Below, in pieces: positions 1 through 5,795 of a DNA stretch of 5,795 bases (positions are counted from its first letter, which is position 1; every line of letters starts with the position of its first letter). This DNA comes from an uncultured Clostridium sp. (GTDB lineage: Bacteria; Bacillota; Clostridia; TANB77; CAG-508): NCBI GenBank assembly GCA_946498265.1, contig CAMMNR010000118.1:1-5795 (forward strand), in the 5' to 3' direction. Position numbers and translations under genes: made by a program. Below the pieces are notes generated by a model. It had not been told where the DNA came from. It made no database searches and was given only the letters and a program-made list of their open reading frames with translations.

Positions 1-1
1 C

Positions 2-28
2 AAAAAAACTTGCCATAAGGCAAGTTTT
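2..28 (-). terminator. Rho-independent terminator downstream of the tRNA-Thr remnant
   Basis: A 10-bp perfect stem (5-14 with 19-28) encloses a 4-nt ATAA loop. Read on the minus strand, the stem is followed by a run of seven T (complement of 2-8). It starts 2 nt after the CCA end of the minus-strand tRNA remnant, the usual place for a tRNA terminator. This suggests that the 3' end of the tRNA and its terminator are the original chromosomal sequence. Confidence 0.85.
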
Positions 29-30
29 AC

Positions 31-76
31 TGGAGCTTATGATGGGGACTTGAACCCATGACCTCAGCCTTACCAA
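31..76 (-). pseudogene. 3' half of tRNA-Thr(GGT), truncated at the anticodon loop; candidate att site
   Basis: Read on the minus strand, the sequence starts in the anticodon loop with TTGGTAA (70-76, anticodon GGT at 72-74). It continues through a tRNA-like 3' anticodon strand and variable loop (GAGGTC), a T-arm with TTCAAGTC, the acceptor strand CATAAGC, discriminator T and encoded CCA (31-33). The loop and flanks are typical of tRNA-Thr(GGT). No matching 5' acceptor strand (GCTTATG expected on the minus strand) or D-arm is found to the right, and the bases before the loop do not pair with the 3' anticodon strand. The T-arm pairs only if its loop has 8 bases instead of 7, so one base is extra. 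I infer a displaced, non-functional 3' fragment of the kind left when a tyrosine recombinase inserts an element at the anticodon loop. It is unlikely to be a working tRNA. Confidence 0.7.
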
Positions 77-124
77 CATACCTTTGCCAAAATATATCTT
101 CTGCTCTATGTCTCAAAATCCCTT

Positions 125-154
125 AAAAATACTAGCAAAATCGCTAGTATTTTT
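125..154. terminator. Perfect 12-bp hairpin with T-run, possible bidirectional terminator
   Basis: Positions 125-136 pair perfectly with 143-154 around a 6-nt loop. The stem has a GC-containing core (CTAGC/GCTAG) and A5/T5 ends, so either strand yields a hairpin ending in five T. It lies between the tRNA remnant and the phosphoesterase promoter and could insulate the element from chromosomal transcription. It could also be a protein-binding inverted repeat. No gene in the window ends immediately before it. Confidence 0.55.
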
Positions 155-155
155 C

Positions 156-217
156 ATTTGCTGTCAATTCTAAAATTTGCTGACACCTACTGACACCTAT
201 ACCTATAATTTGACATA
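156..217. repeat. Cluster of TGACA motifs with a 10-bp perfect tandem repeat
   Basis: CTGACACCTA occurs twice back to back (180-189, 190-199). TGACA cores start at 181, 191 and 211, all in phase on a 10-bp grid. A further near copy, ATTTGCTGTCA (156-166), matches ATTTGCTGACA (175-185) at 10 of 11 positions. Short direct repeats close to an attachment site are a known pattern for arm-type or excisionase binding sites of tyrosine recombinases. That role is inferred from position only. Operator use for the downstream gene is an alternative. Confidence 0.5.
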
Positions 218-259
218 GATTTATGTGATTTAGAACTACCTAAAACTCTCTAAAAAGAT

Positions 260-288
260 TTAAAACTTTTTAGAAAATATGATAAAAT
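260..288 (+). promoter_or_regulatory. Candidate sigma70-type promoter for the metallophosphoesterase gene
   Basis: A -35-like TTAAAA (260-265) is followed, after 17 bp, by TAAAAT (283-288), which carries an extended -10 TG at 280-281. Transcription would start near 295 and give a leader of about 36 nt that contains the AAGGGG ribosome site (320-325). The -35 is weak (4 of 6) and the region is very AT-rich, so chance matches are likely. An 8-bp perfect inverted repeat (250-257 with 266-273) straddles the -35. Confidence 0.4.
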
Positions 289-330
289 ATAACTATATAT
301 CTTGAAGCTAATAAAAAGTAAGGGGAACTA

Positions 331-1053
331 ATGAAATATTTTGTATCTGCGGACATACACGGATTTTATGATGAATGGCAAATTTCTTTGAAAGATAAAG
401 GTTTTGATATAAATAATCCAGAACATAAAATTGTTGTATGTGGAGATTTGTTTGACCGAGGCAGACAACCACGAGAGATTATTGATTTTATTCTTTCTCA
501 TAAAGATAAATTTATTTTAATTCGCGGCAATCACGAAGATTTAATGCAAGAAATGATAGACAGGAACAAAAATAATTTTGCAGATTTATCAAATGGGACA
601 GCATATACTATTGTGGATTTATATCCCGAATGGCAAGTAAGTGAATTTGATTTAAAAAAAATTGCAATGGAAACAAGACTTCAAGAAGTGTTGGATATGT
701 GTGTAGATTATTTTGAAACGGAACATTACATATTTGTTCACGGTTGGATACCAATTATTGAAAATTGCTATTTATATGATAGCGAATGGAGGAAAGCAAG
801 AAAAGAACGTTGGCAGAAAGCACGCTGGGCAAACCCTGTGGAAATGTATAGATATAAAATTTTTGAACCAAACAAAATAATAGTTTGTGGGCATTGGCAT
901 TGTAGCGCATTATGGCACGAACAAAATCCAAAACAATATGATGAATTTGGAGAGAAAGCAAGTTTTGAACCTTTCATCACAAAAGATATGATAGCACTTG
1001 ACGCTTGCGCAGTTTATTCACATAAAGTGAATGTTGTTGTATTAGAGAATTAA
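331..1053 (+). CDS. PPP-family metallophosphoesterase (serine/threonine phosphatase-like)
   Basis: This 240-aa protein is probably a cytoplasmic two-metal phosphoesterase; no signal peptide or membrane segment is seen. The full metal-binding set of the superfamily is present in order: DIH (8-10), GDLFDRG (38-44), GNHE (66-69), a VHG histidine (136-138) and GHWH (187-190). GDxxDRG plus GNHE, with the C-terminal ALDACAV segment (222-228), is typical of the PPP branch that includes bacterial protein phosphatases, phage lambda phosphatase and ApaH-like enzymes. The substrate (phosphoprotein, dinucleoside polyphosphate or other) cannot be told from sequence. The length is normal for small members of the family, and all motifs are intact. 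The ATG start is supported by AAGGGG 5 nt upstream and by the DxH motif lying close to the N-terminus. The gene has its own promoter candidate and terminator, so it is probably not co-transcribed with the restriction operon. Confidence 0.85.
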   Translation: MKYFVSADIHGFYDEWQISLKDKGFDINNPEHKIVVCGDLFDRGRQPREIIDFILSHKDKFILIRGNHEDLMQEMIDRNKNNFADLSNGTAYTIVDLYPEWQVSEFDLKKIAMETRLQEVLDMCVDYFETEHYIFVHGWIPIIENCYLYDSEWRKARKERWQKARWANPVEMYRYKIFEPNKIIVCGHWHCSALWHEQNPKQYDEFGEKASFEPFITKDMIALDACAVYSHKVNVVVLEN

Positions 1054-1093
1054 AAAACAGCACTAGTAGGAAACTTTATTCTAGTGCTGTTTT
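1054..1093 (+). terminator. Strong hairpin terminator after the metallophosphoesterase gene
   Basis: A 13-bp perfect stem (1054-1066 with 1081-1093) encloses a 14-nt loop and ends in TTTT, directly after the TAA stop. The complementary strand ends in six T, so the structure could also work in the other direction. It separates the phosphoesterase gene from the hsd operon. Confidence 0.85.
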
Positions 1094-1198
1094 ATGTTTA
1101 AATTTTTCTAAAAGGTTAACTTTAGTACGTTTTTACATCAAAATATAAACCAAAATAAAAGGAAAAACTTAAAAATTAGCATATTTATTTTATAATTT

Positions 1199-1228
1199 TA
1201 TACAAAAATAAAGATTTTATGTTATAAT
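1199..1228 (+). promoter_or_regulatory. Candidate promoter of the hsdRMS operon
   Basis: A consensus -10 TATAAT (1223-1228) carries an extended-10 TG at 1220-1221. An 18-bp spacer separates it from a moderate -35, TATACA (1199-1204, 4 of 6). Transcription would start near 1235, about 47 nt before hsdR, leaving room for the AAGGAG ribosome site at 1271-1276. This is the best promoter match seen in the window. The rest of the 1094-1281 gap is AT-rich and shows no other gene or clear element. Confidence 0.6.
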
Positions 1229-1233
1229 AACAT
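1219..1233. promoter_or_regulatory. Inverted repeat overlapping the hsdR -10 box, possible operator
   Basis: ATGTTA (1219-1224) and TAACAT (1228-1233) are perfect inverted copies separated by TAA, and the dyad covers the whole -10 hexamer. A repressor dimer bound here would block the promoter. No candidate regulator gene is in the window. In AT-rich DNA around a TATAAT box, part of this symmetry may be chance. Confidence 0.3.
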
Positions 1234-1281
1234 TAAATAAACTTCCGATAATAAAAAATTATAGGAACAAAAGGAGCTGTT

Positions 1282-4053
1282 ATGACACCAGAAGCCAAAG
1301 CAAGAATTGTTATTGACAAGAACCTTGAACTTGCGGGATATGTAATTCAGGACATGAAAGAATTTAATAGATTTGCGTCTAAGGGGGTTGCTGTTAGGGA
1401 GTATATGACATCTGTTGGTCCTGCTGATTATGTTTTATTTATTGATGGTGAGCCTGTTGGTGTTATAGAAGCAAAAAAATCTGATATGGGCGAGAACATA
1501 ACTACGGTGGAAGAACAGTCATTAGGTTATGCAAAATCTAAACTTAAATGGATAGATAATAAGCCATTACGATTTTTATATGAAAGTACTGATATTATAA
1601 TAAATTTTACAGACTTAAGTGATGAAAAGTGTAGAGCGAGAAAAATATTTAATTTCCATACTCCAGAGCAACTTTCTGATTGGATAAAAGAAGAAAAAGA
1701 AGGCTATTCAACTTTAAGGAACAGATTAAAACACAATCTTCCAGAACTTCCAACAAAAGGTTATAGAGATTGTCAGATTATCGCTATAAAAAATTTAGAA
1801 AAATCTTTTGCTGATAATAAGCCAAGAGCTTTAATTCAGATGGCTACCGGTGCAGGCAAAACTTTTACTGCAATTTCATTTATTTATAGGCTTTTAAAAT
1901 ATGCAAAAGCAAAAAGAATCTTGTTTTTAGTTGATACAAAAAATCTTGGTGAACAAGCTGAAACCGAATTCCAAGCATATAAACCAAATGATGATGTAAG
2001 GCTTTTTACAGAGCTTTATAATGTTCAAAGACTAAATTCTTCTAATATTTCCAACTCTGCAAATGTTTGTATAAGCACTATTCAAAGGATGTATTCAATT
2101 CTTCGTGGCGAAGATTTAGACGAACAAGTTGAAGAAAATGTGCTTTTCAATTTTAAACCGAAAGAAATAAAATATAATCAAAAATATCCTTGTGAATTTT
2201 TTGATTTTATAATAATTGATGAATGTCATCGTTCAATTTATAATGTATGGCAACAAGTATTAGATTACTTCGACGCTTTTCAAATTGGTTTGACAGCTAC
2301 ACCAGATAAAAGAACATTCGGTTATTTTAATGAAAATGTTGTATCTGAATATTCAAGAGAACAGGCAATTATTGATGGTGTAAATGTGGGAGAAGATGAA
2401 TATATCATTGAAACCAAAATTTCAACTAAAGGTGGATATATTTGCAAACAAAATATTCAAAAAAGAGATAGATTATCAAGAAAAACTCGTTGGGAAGAAA
2501 TGGACGATGATTTGGTTTATGAGCCAACAGCACTTGATAGAACTGTTGTAAATAAATCAACAATAAGAAATATAATTAGAGCATTTAAAGAAGCTCTTCC
2601 GAAAATGTTTCCAAACCGAAGATTGCCAGATGGTAGACAAGAGGTGCCTAAAACTCTAATATTTGCAAAAACTGATAGTCATGCAGATGATATAATCAAT
2701 ATTGTACGGGAAGAGTTTGGTGAGGGTAATGAATTTTGTAAAAAAATCACATATCACACAGAAGAGAATCCAAAGACTCTTCTTGGTGATTTTAGAAACT
2801 CGTATTATCCAAGAATTGCAGTTACGGTTGATATGATAGCAACAGGAACAGATGTTAAGCCACTTGAATGTTTATTGTTTATGAGAGATGTGCGAAGTAA
2901 AAATTATTATGAACAAATGAAAGGAAGAGGAACAAGAACTTGCAATGCTGAAGATATGCAAAAAGTAAACAAAACAGTTCACGAAAATAAGCAGGGATTT
3001 GTGATTGTTGATGCTGTTGGAGTTACTAAATCTAAAAAGTCTGATAGTAGACCATTGGAAAGAAAACCATCTATGTCATTAAAAGATTTACTTATGAATA
3101 TTGCTGGGGGAAATATAACTGAAGATATAATGATAAGTACTGCAAATAGATTGATTAGACTTGATAAAGTTTTAACAGACAAAGAAAGAGAAAGTTTTAA
3201 AGGGGTAAGCGGATATCAACCAAAAGAAATAATTTCAGATATATTAAATGCTTATGATGAAGATTTTATTAAACAGGGAACGCAGAAACACTTATCTATT
3301 GATAGAGAACCAACTAAAAGTGAAATAAAAGAATATCAAACTGAATTTGTTAAGGAAATATCAAAGCCTTTCTGTGATCCAAAATTCAGAGAAGTAATAT
3401 TACAGGCAAGATCTTCTCATGACCAAATTATTGATACTGTAAATATTGACGAAGTCATTTCTTCTGGCTGGAGTTCAGAGCAAATAACAAAAGCTGAAAA
3501 AGTTATTGAAACATTTAAACAATTTATTCAAAACAATAAAGATGAAATTGATGCTTTGAGTATTATTTATAATAAACAATACAGGGAAAGGCCTTTAACT
3601 TTTGCCATGCTTGAAGAACTTTATGCAAAACTAAAATATAATGGCATTTCTTATGAACAAGTTTGGAATGCATATGGTTTGACTGAAAATAGTAAAACAA
3701 AGGTATCAAAAACAAAAATGTTAACAGATATAGTATCTCTTGTAAAATATTCTTTAGGTTATACAACGACACTTGCTCCATTTTCTGCTGAAGTAAATGA
3801 GAATTTCAAAAAATGGGTTTTTGCAAAAAATGCTGGAGGTGGCAGTAAATCACAATTTACAGACGAACAAATGCAATGGCTTAGAATGATAAAAGACCAT
3901 ATAACAACTTCACTCTATATCTCTCCAGATGACTTAGAATTATCACCTTTTGATGTGTATGGTGGACTTGGTAAATTCTACCAGCTATTTGAAAAAACAT
4001 ATGGATATATGAATATATTAAATGAAATGAATACCGCTTTAATTGCGGCTTAA
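1282..4053 (+). CDS. hsdR: Type I restriction endonuclease subunit R (HsdR), EcoAI/EcoEI-like
   Basis: HsdR is the motor and nuclease subunit of a type I restriction complex. It joins the M2S1 methylase, uses ATP to pull in unmodified DNA and cuts it far from the recognition site. The N-terminal nuclease domain shows a PD-(D/E)xK signature: D49 in GPADY, then E63 and K65 in IEAKK. The SF2 translocase follows, with a Q-tip motif near Y161-Q165, Walker A ATGAGKT (188-194), DECH (313-316), LTATP (337-341), motif V ATGTD (520-524) and motif VI QMKGRGTR (545-552). Residues from about 690 to 920 resemble the EcoEI R C-terminal domain, with FTDEQ after a glycine-rich GGGS (852-855) and a GG-containing tail that would contact the methylase. 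At 923 aa it is much nearer to EcoAI-type R (about 810 aa from memory) than to EcoKI R. No motif is missing and no frameshift is seen. AAGGAG 5 nt before ATG supports the start. hsdM follows after 11 nt. Confidence 0.95.
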   Translation: MTPEAKARIVIDKNLELAGYVIQDMKEFNRFASKGVAVREYMTSVGPADYVLFIDGEPVGVIEAKKSDMGENITTVEEQSLGYAKSKLKWIDNKPLRFLYESTDIIINFTDLSDEKCRARKIFNFHTPEQLSDWIKEEKEGYSTLRNRLKHNLPELPTKGYRDCQIIAIKNLEKSFADNKPRALIQMATGAGKTFTAISFIYRLLKYAKAKRILFLVDTKNLGEQAETEFQAYKPNDDVRLFTELYNVQRLNSSNISNSANVCISTIQRMYSILRGEDLDEQVEENVLFNFKPKEIKYNQKYPCEFFDFIIIDECHRSIYNVWQQVLDYFDAFQIGLTATPDKRTFGYFNENVVSEYSREQAIIDGVNVGEDEYIIETKISTKGGYICKQNIQKRDRLSRKTRWEEMDDDLVYEPTALDRTVVNKSTIRNIIRAFKEALPKMFPNRRLPDGRQEVPKTLIFAKTDSHADDIINIVREEFGEGNEFCKKITYHTEENPKTLLGDFRNSYYPRIAVTVDMIATGTDVKPLECLLFMRDVRSKNYYEQMKGRGTRTCNAEDMQKVNKTVHENKQGFVIVDAVGVTKSKKSDSRPLERKPSMSLKDLLMNIAGGNITEDIMISTANRLIRLDKVLTDKERESFKGVSGYQPKEIISDILNAYDEDFIKQGTQKHLSIDREPTKSEIKEYQTEFVKEISKPFCDPKFREVILQARSSHDQIIDTVNIDEVISSGWSSEQITKAEKVIETFKQFIQNNKDEIDALSIIYNKQYRERPLTFAMLEELYAKLKYNGISYEQVWNAYGLTENSKTKVSKTKMLTDIVSLVKYSLGYTTTLAPFSAEVNENFKKWVFAKNAGGGSKSQFTDEQMQWLRMIKDHITTSLYISPDDLELSPFDVYGGLGKFYQLFEKTYGYMNILNEMNTALIAA
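3989..4019 (+). promoter_or_regulatory. Weak candidate internal promoter for hsdM-hsdS inside the hsdR 3' end
   Basis: TTGAAA (3989-3994, 5 of 6) and TATATT (4014-4019, 5 of 6) are separated by 19 bp, longer than ideal. Transcription would begin near 4026, about 40 nt before hsdM. Characterised type I systems often have a separate promoter for the modification genes, which would make this site useful. The match itself is weak and lies inside coding, AT-rich sequence. Confidence 0.2.
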
Positions 4054-4064
4054 TAGGAGAAATT

Positions 4065-5552
4065 ATGATAGATAAAACATCACTTGCCAACAATGTAACA
4101 AATTTATCAAATGTGTTAAGAGATGCTGGCGTAAGCTATGGAGATTACCTCGAACAAATAACATACTTAATATTTTTAAAGATGGCACATGAATATTCTT
4201 TGCCACCTTATAACAAAAATTTGGGATTGCCAGCAGAATGTTCTTGGGATAAACTAGAGGGATTATCAGGCGAGCCGCTAGAAGAAAAATATGTGGAAAT
4301 TTTGAAAACTTTAGGTTCAAAAACTGGGATTATCGGAGAAATCTTTAAAGGTTCGCAAAATAAGATTGATAGTCCAGCATTATTATCAAGAACAATAAAA
4401 ATGATAGGTGCTGAAAATTGGTCATCTCTTTCTGCAGATGTTAAGGGTGATATATATGAGGACTTATTAAAAAGATATAGCGAAGATATAAAAAGTGGTG
4501 CGGGTCAATATTTTACCCCAAGACCACTTATTAACACGATGGTTAAATGTGTAAAACCAGAACCTGGGAAAACTATAGTAGATCCAGCATGCGGTACTGG
4601 GGGATTCCTGTTGTCTGCTCATTCATATATTTCTGACCCTAATAGATATTCTTTAAATGTTGAACAAAAGAAATTTTTAAAAGATAAAACATTTTATGGT
4701 TGGGAAATTGTTAGATCAACATATAGATTGTGTTTAATGAATTTATTTTTGCACAATATTGGAGATATTTATTCTGATGTTGTTCCAATAAAAAGAGTTG
4801 ATGCCTTGCTTCAAAAACCGTCCATGTCGTTTGATTATTGTTTAGCAAACCCACCATTCGGAACAAAATCTTCAATAAAAATAACTAATGAAGATGAAGA
4901 AAGTTCTGAAGATATGACTTATAATCGTCAAGATTTTTGGGTTACAACATCTAATAAACAATTAAACTTTGTTCAACATATTAGGTCTATTTTAAAAACG
5001 ACAGGTAAAGCAGCAGTAATTGTTCCTGATAATGTTTTATTTGAAGATGGTGCAGGGGAAACTGTAAGGAAAAAATTGTTACAAATGACAGATTTACATA
5101 CAATTTTAAGATTGCCAACAGGGATTTTTTATAAGCCAGGTGTAAAGGCCAATGTTATATTCTTTGACAATAAACCAGCTAGCGATAAACCACAAACTAA
5201 AGAAGTTTGGATATATGATTTTCGAACAAATGTTCATTTTACATTAAAGAAAAATCCATTAAAAGAAAGCGATTTAGATGATTTTGTAAAATGCTATAAT
5301 CCAGATAACAGATTTGATAGGACGGAAACTTATAATAAAGATACCAATCCAAATGGTAGGTGGAGAAAATTTACTTATGACGAAATAATGGCTAGGGATA
5401 AAACTAGTCTAGATATTTCTTGGATTAAATCAGATGATAATGATGAAGATTTAACCTTAAGTGAACTCTTGGACAAAATTAAAGAAAAAAGCAAAAATAT
5501 TTCGGCCGCAGTTGAAGAGTTAGAGAAAATAATAGGAGATATTGAGGAATAA
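4065..5552 (+). CDS. hsdM: Type I DNA N6-adenine methyltransferase subunit M (HsdM)
   Basis: HsdM transfers a methyl group from S-adenosylmethionine to N6 of adenine. Two copies act with one HsdS, protecting host sites and forming the core that HsdR joins. An N-terminal HsdM_N-like helical domain (about 1-130) precedes the N6-MTase fold. Visible landmarks are QYFTPRPL (148-155), SAM-binding motif I DPACGTGGF (173-181), catalytic motif IV NPPFG (262-266) and the LPTGIFYKPGVKAN segment (350-363). The last 30 or so residues are charged and predicted helical, as expected for the part that packs against HsdS. The length of 495 aa is close to EcoAI-type M (about 490 aa from memory). AGGAG at 4055-4059, 5 nt before ATG, supports the start. 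The gene lies 11 nt after the hsdR stop and 1 nt before hsdS, so all three are probably one operon with coupled M and S translation. All catalytic motifs are intact. Confidence 0.96.
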   Translation: MIDKTSLANNVTNLSNVLRDAGVSYGDYLEQITYLIFLKMAHEYSLPPYNKNLGLPAECSWDKLEGLSGEPLEEKYVEILKTLGSKTGIIGEIFKGSQNKIDSPALLSRTIKMIGAENWSSLSADVKGDIYEDLLKRYSEDIKSGAGQYFTPRPLINTMVKCVKPEPGKTIVDPACGTGGFLLSAHSYISDPNRYSLNVEQKKFLKDKTFYGWEIVRSTYRLCLMNLFLHNIGDIYSDVVPIKRVDALLQKPSMSFDYCLANPPFGTKSSIKITNEDEESSEDMTYNRQDFWVTTSNKQLNFVQHIRSILKTTGKAAVIVPDNVLFEDGAGETVRKKLLQMTDLHTILRLPTGIFYKPGVKANVIFFDNKPASDKPQTKEVWIYDFRTNVHFTLKKNPLKESDLDDFVKCYNPDNRFDRTETYNKDTNPNGRWRKFTYDEIMARDKTSLDISWIKSDDNDEDLTLSELLDKIKEKSKNISAAVEELEKIIGDIEE

Positions 5553-5553
5553 G

Positions 5554-5795
5554 ATGGATACTAAATTATTGAAACAAAAAATTCTTGATTTGGCTATTCG
5601 TGGAAAGCTTGTTCCACAAGATCTAAACGATGAACCAGCGAGTGTTTTATTAGAAAAAATAAAAAAAGAGAAACAAGAACTAATAAAACAGGGGAAGATC
5701 AAGAAATATAAAAATGAATCTACTATTTTTGTTGGTGATGATAAACTACACTATGAGAAGTTCGCAGATGGGACAATAAAAAACATAGAAGAAGA
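5554..5795 (+). CDS. hsdS: Type I specificity subunit S (HsdS), 5' part only
   Basis: HsdS recognises the split DNA target through two target-recognition domains and bridges two HsdM copies. The gene runs off the right edge; 80 codons plus 2 nt are present. The protein begins MDTKLLKQKILDLAIRGKLV and continues with PQDLNDEPAS (21-30). A lysine- and glutamate-rich helix through about residue 51 follows. This KLVPQD..DEPAS segment is a recurrent conserved region of EcoAI/EcoEI-like S subunits that contacts HsdM. The first recognition domain would begin after about residue 80, so specificity cannot be read here. The start is supported by GAGG at 5544-5547, 6 nt upstream and inside the hsdM 3' end. 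The stop of hsdM and this ATG are separated by one base, which favours translational coupling. The frame is open to the window edge. Confidence 0.9.
   Translation, partial: MDTKLLKQKILDLAIRGKLVPQDLNDEPASVLLEKIKKEKQELIKQGKIKKYKNESTIFVGDDKLHYEKFADGTIKNIEE

Noticed and set aside
31..140. Complete tRNA gene on the minus strand
   Set aside because: No D-arm, 5' anticodon strand or GCTTATG acceptor strand occurs within the expected distance, and the T-loop has 8 bases.
210..236. Consensus -35 TTGACA at 210-215 as a promoter
   Set aside because: No acceptable -10 hexamer occurs at 16-18 bp spacing; the nearest, TAGAAC at 15 bp, is poor. The TGACA part is better explained as one of the local repeats.
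755..980. Two overlapping minus-strand reading frames of about 70 codons
   Set aside because: They lie wholly opposite the phosphoesterase gene, have no ribosome site I can see and encode no recognisable domain.
4034..4048. Short CCGC/GCGG hairpin at the end of hsdR as a terminator between hsdR and hsdM
   Set aside because: The stem is only 4 bp, lies within codons and has no T-run; the 11-nt gap indicates co-transcription.
2979..4320. Several minus-strand reading frames of 67-85 codons opposite hsdR and hsdM
   Set aside because: They are antisense to well-supported genes, and their composition reflects the complement of AT-rich coding sequence.
5520..5702. Minus-strand 60-codon frame across the hsdM-hsdS junction
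   Set aside because: It is antisense to two confident genes, and its hydrophobic, Phe/Ser-rich product is a typical complement artefact.
1..5795. CRISPR array, insertion sequence or transposase
   Set aside because: No regularly spaced repeats, terminal inverted repeats or transposase motifs were seen on either strand.

Overview
The window is AT-rich DNA (roughly 30% GC by eye) with strong AGGAG-type ribosome sites, TAA stops on all three complete genes and the standard genetic code. This fits a low-GC bacterium, most likely Firmicutes-like, but nothing here fixes the genus. All genes are on the + strand.

Positions 1-330 hold no protein gene. On the minus strand there is the 3' half of a threonine tRNA gene (anticodon GGT), running from the anticodon loop to the CCA end and followed by a rho-independent terminator. 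The 5' half is absent and the T-loop has one base too many. The best reading is a tRNA remnant left where a mobile element recombined into a tRNA-Thr gene. Chromosome would then lie to the left and the element would start near position 77 and run rightward. Just inside this border are a 12-bp perfect hairpin and a cluster of TGACA motifs, including a 10-bp perfect tandem repeat. These resemble recombinase or excisionase binding sites but are unproven.

Positions 331-1053 encode a 240-residue PPP-type metallophosphoesterase with its own promoter and a strong terminator (1054-1093), so it forms a separate transcription unit.

From about 1199 to the right edge lies a type I restriction-modification operon in the order hsdR-hsdM-hsdS. 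A consensus extended -10 promoter precedes hsdR (923 aa, nuclease plus SF2 translocase), and 11 nt then separate it from hsdM (495 aa, N6-adenine methyltransferase). One nt separates hsdM from hsdS (specificity subunit), which is cut off by the window after 80 codons. Subunit sizes, the HsdR C-terminal sequence and the HsdS N-terminus point to the EcoAI/EcoEI-like (type IB) family. Together the proteins would form the M2S1 methylase and R2M2S1 restriction complex; R cuts unmodified foreign DNA after ATP-driven translocation. The target sequence cannot be inferred because both target-recognition domains lie beyond the edge.

No previously undescribed protein system is visible. The most interesting points are the tRNA-Thr remnant with the adjacent phased repeats, and the inverted repeats that overlap both candidate promoters.
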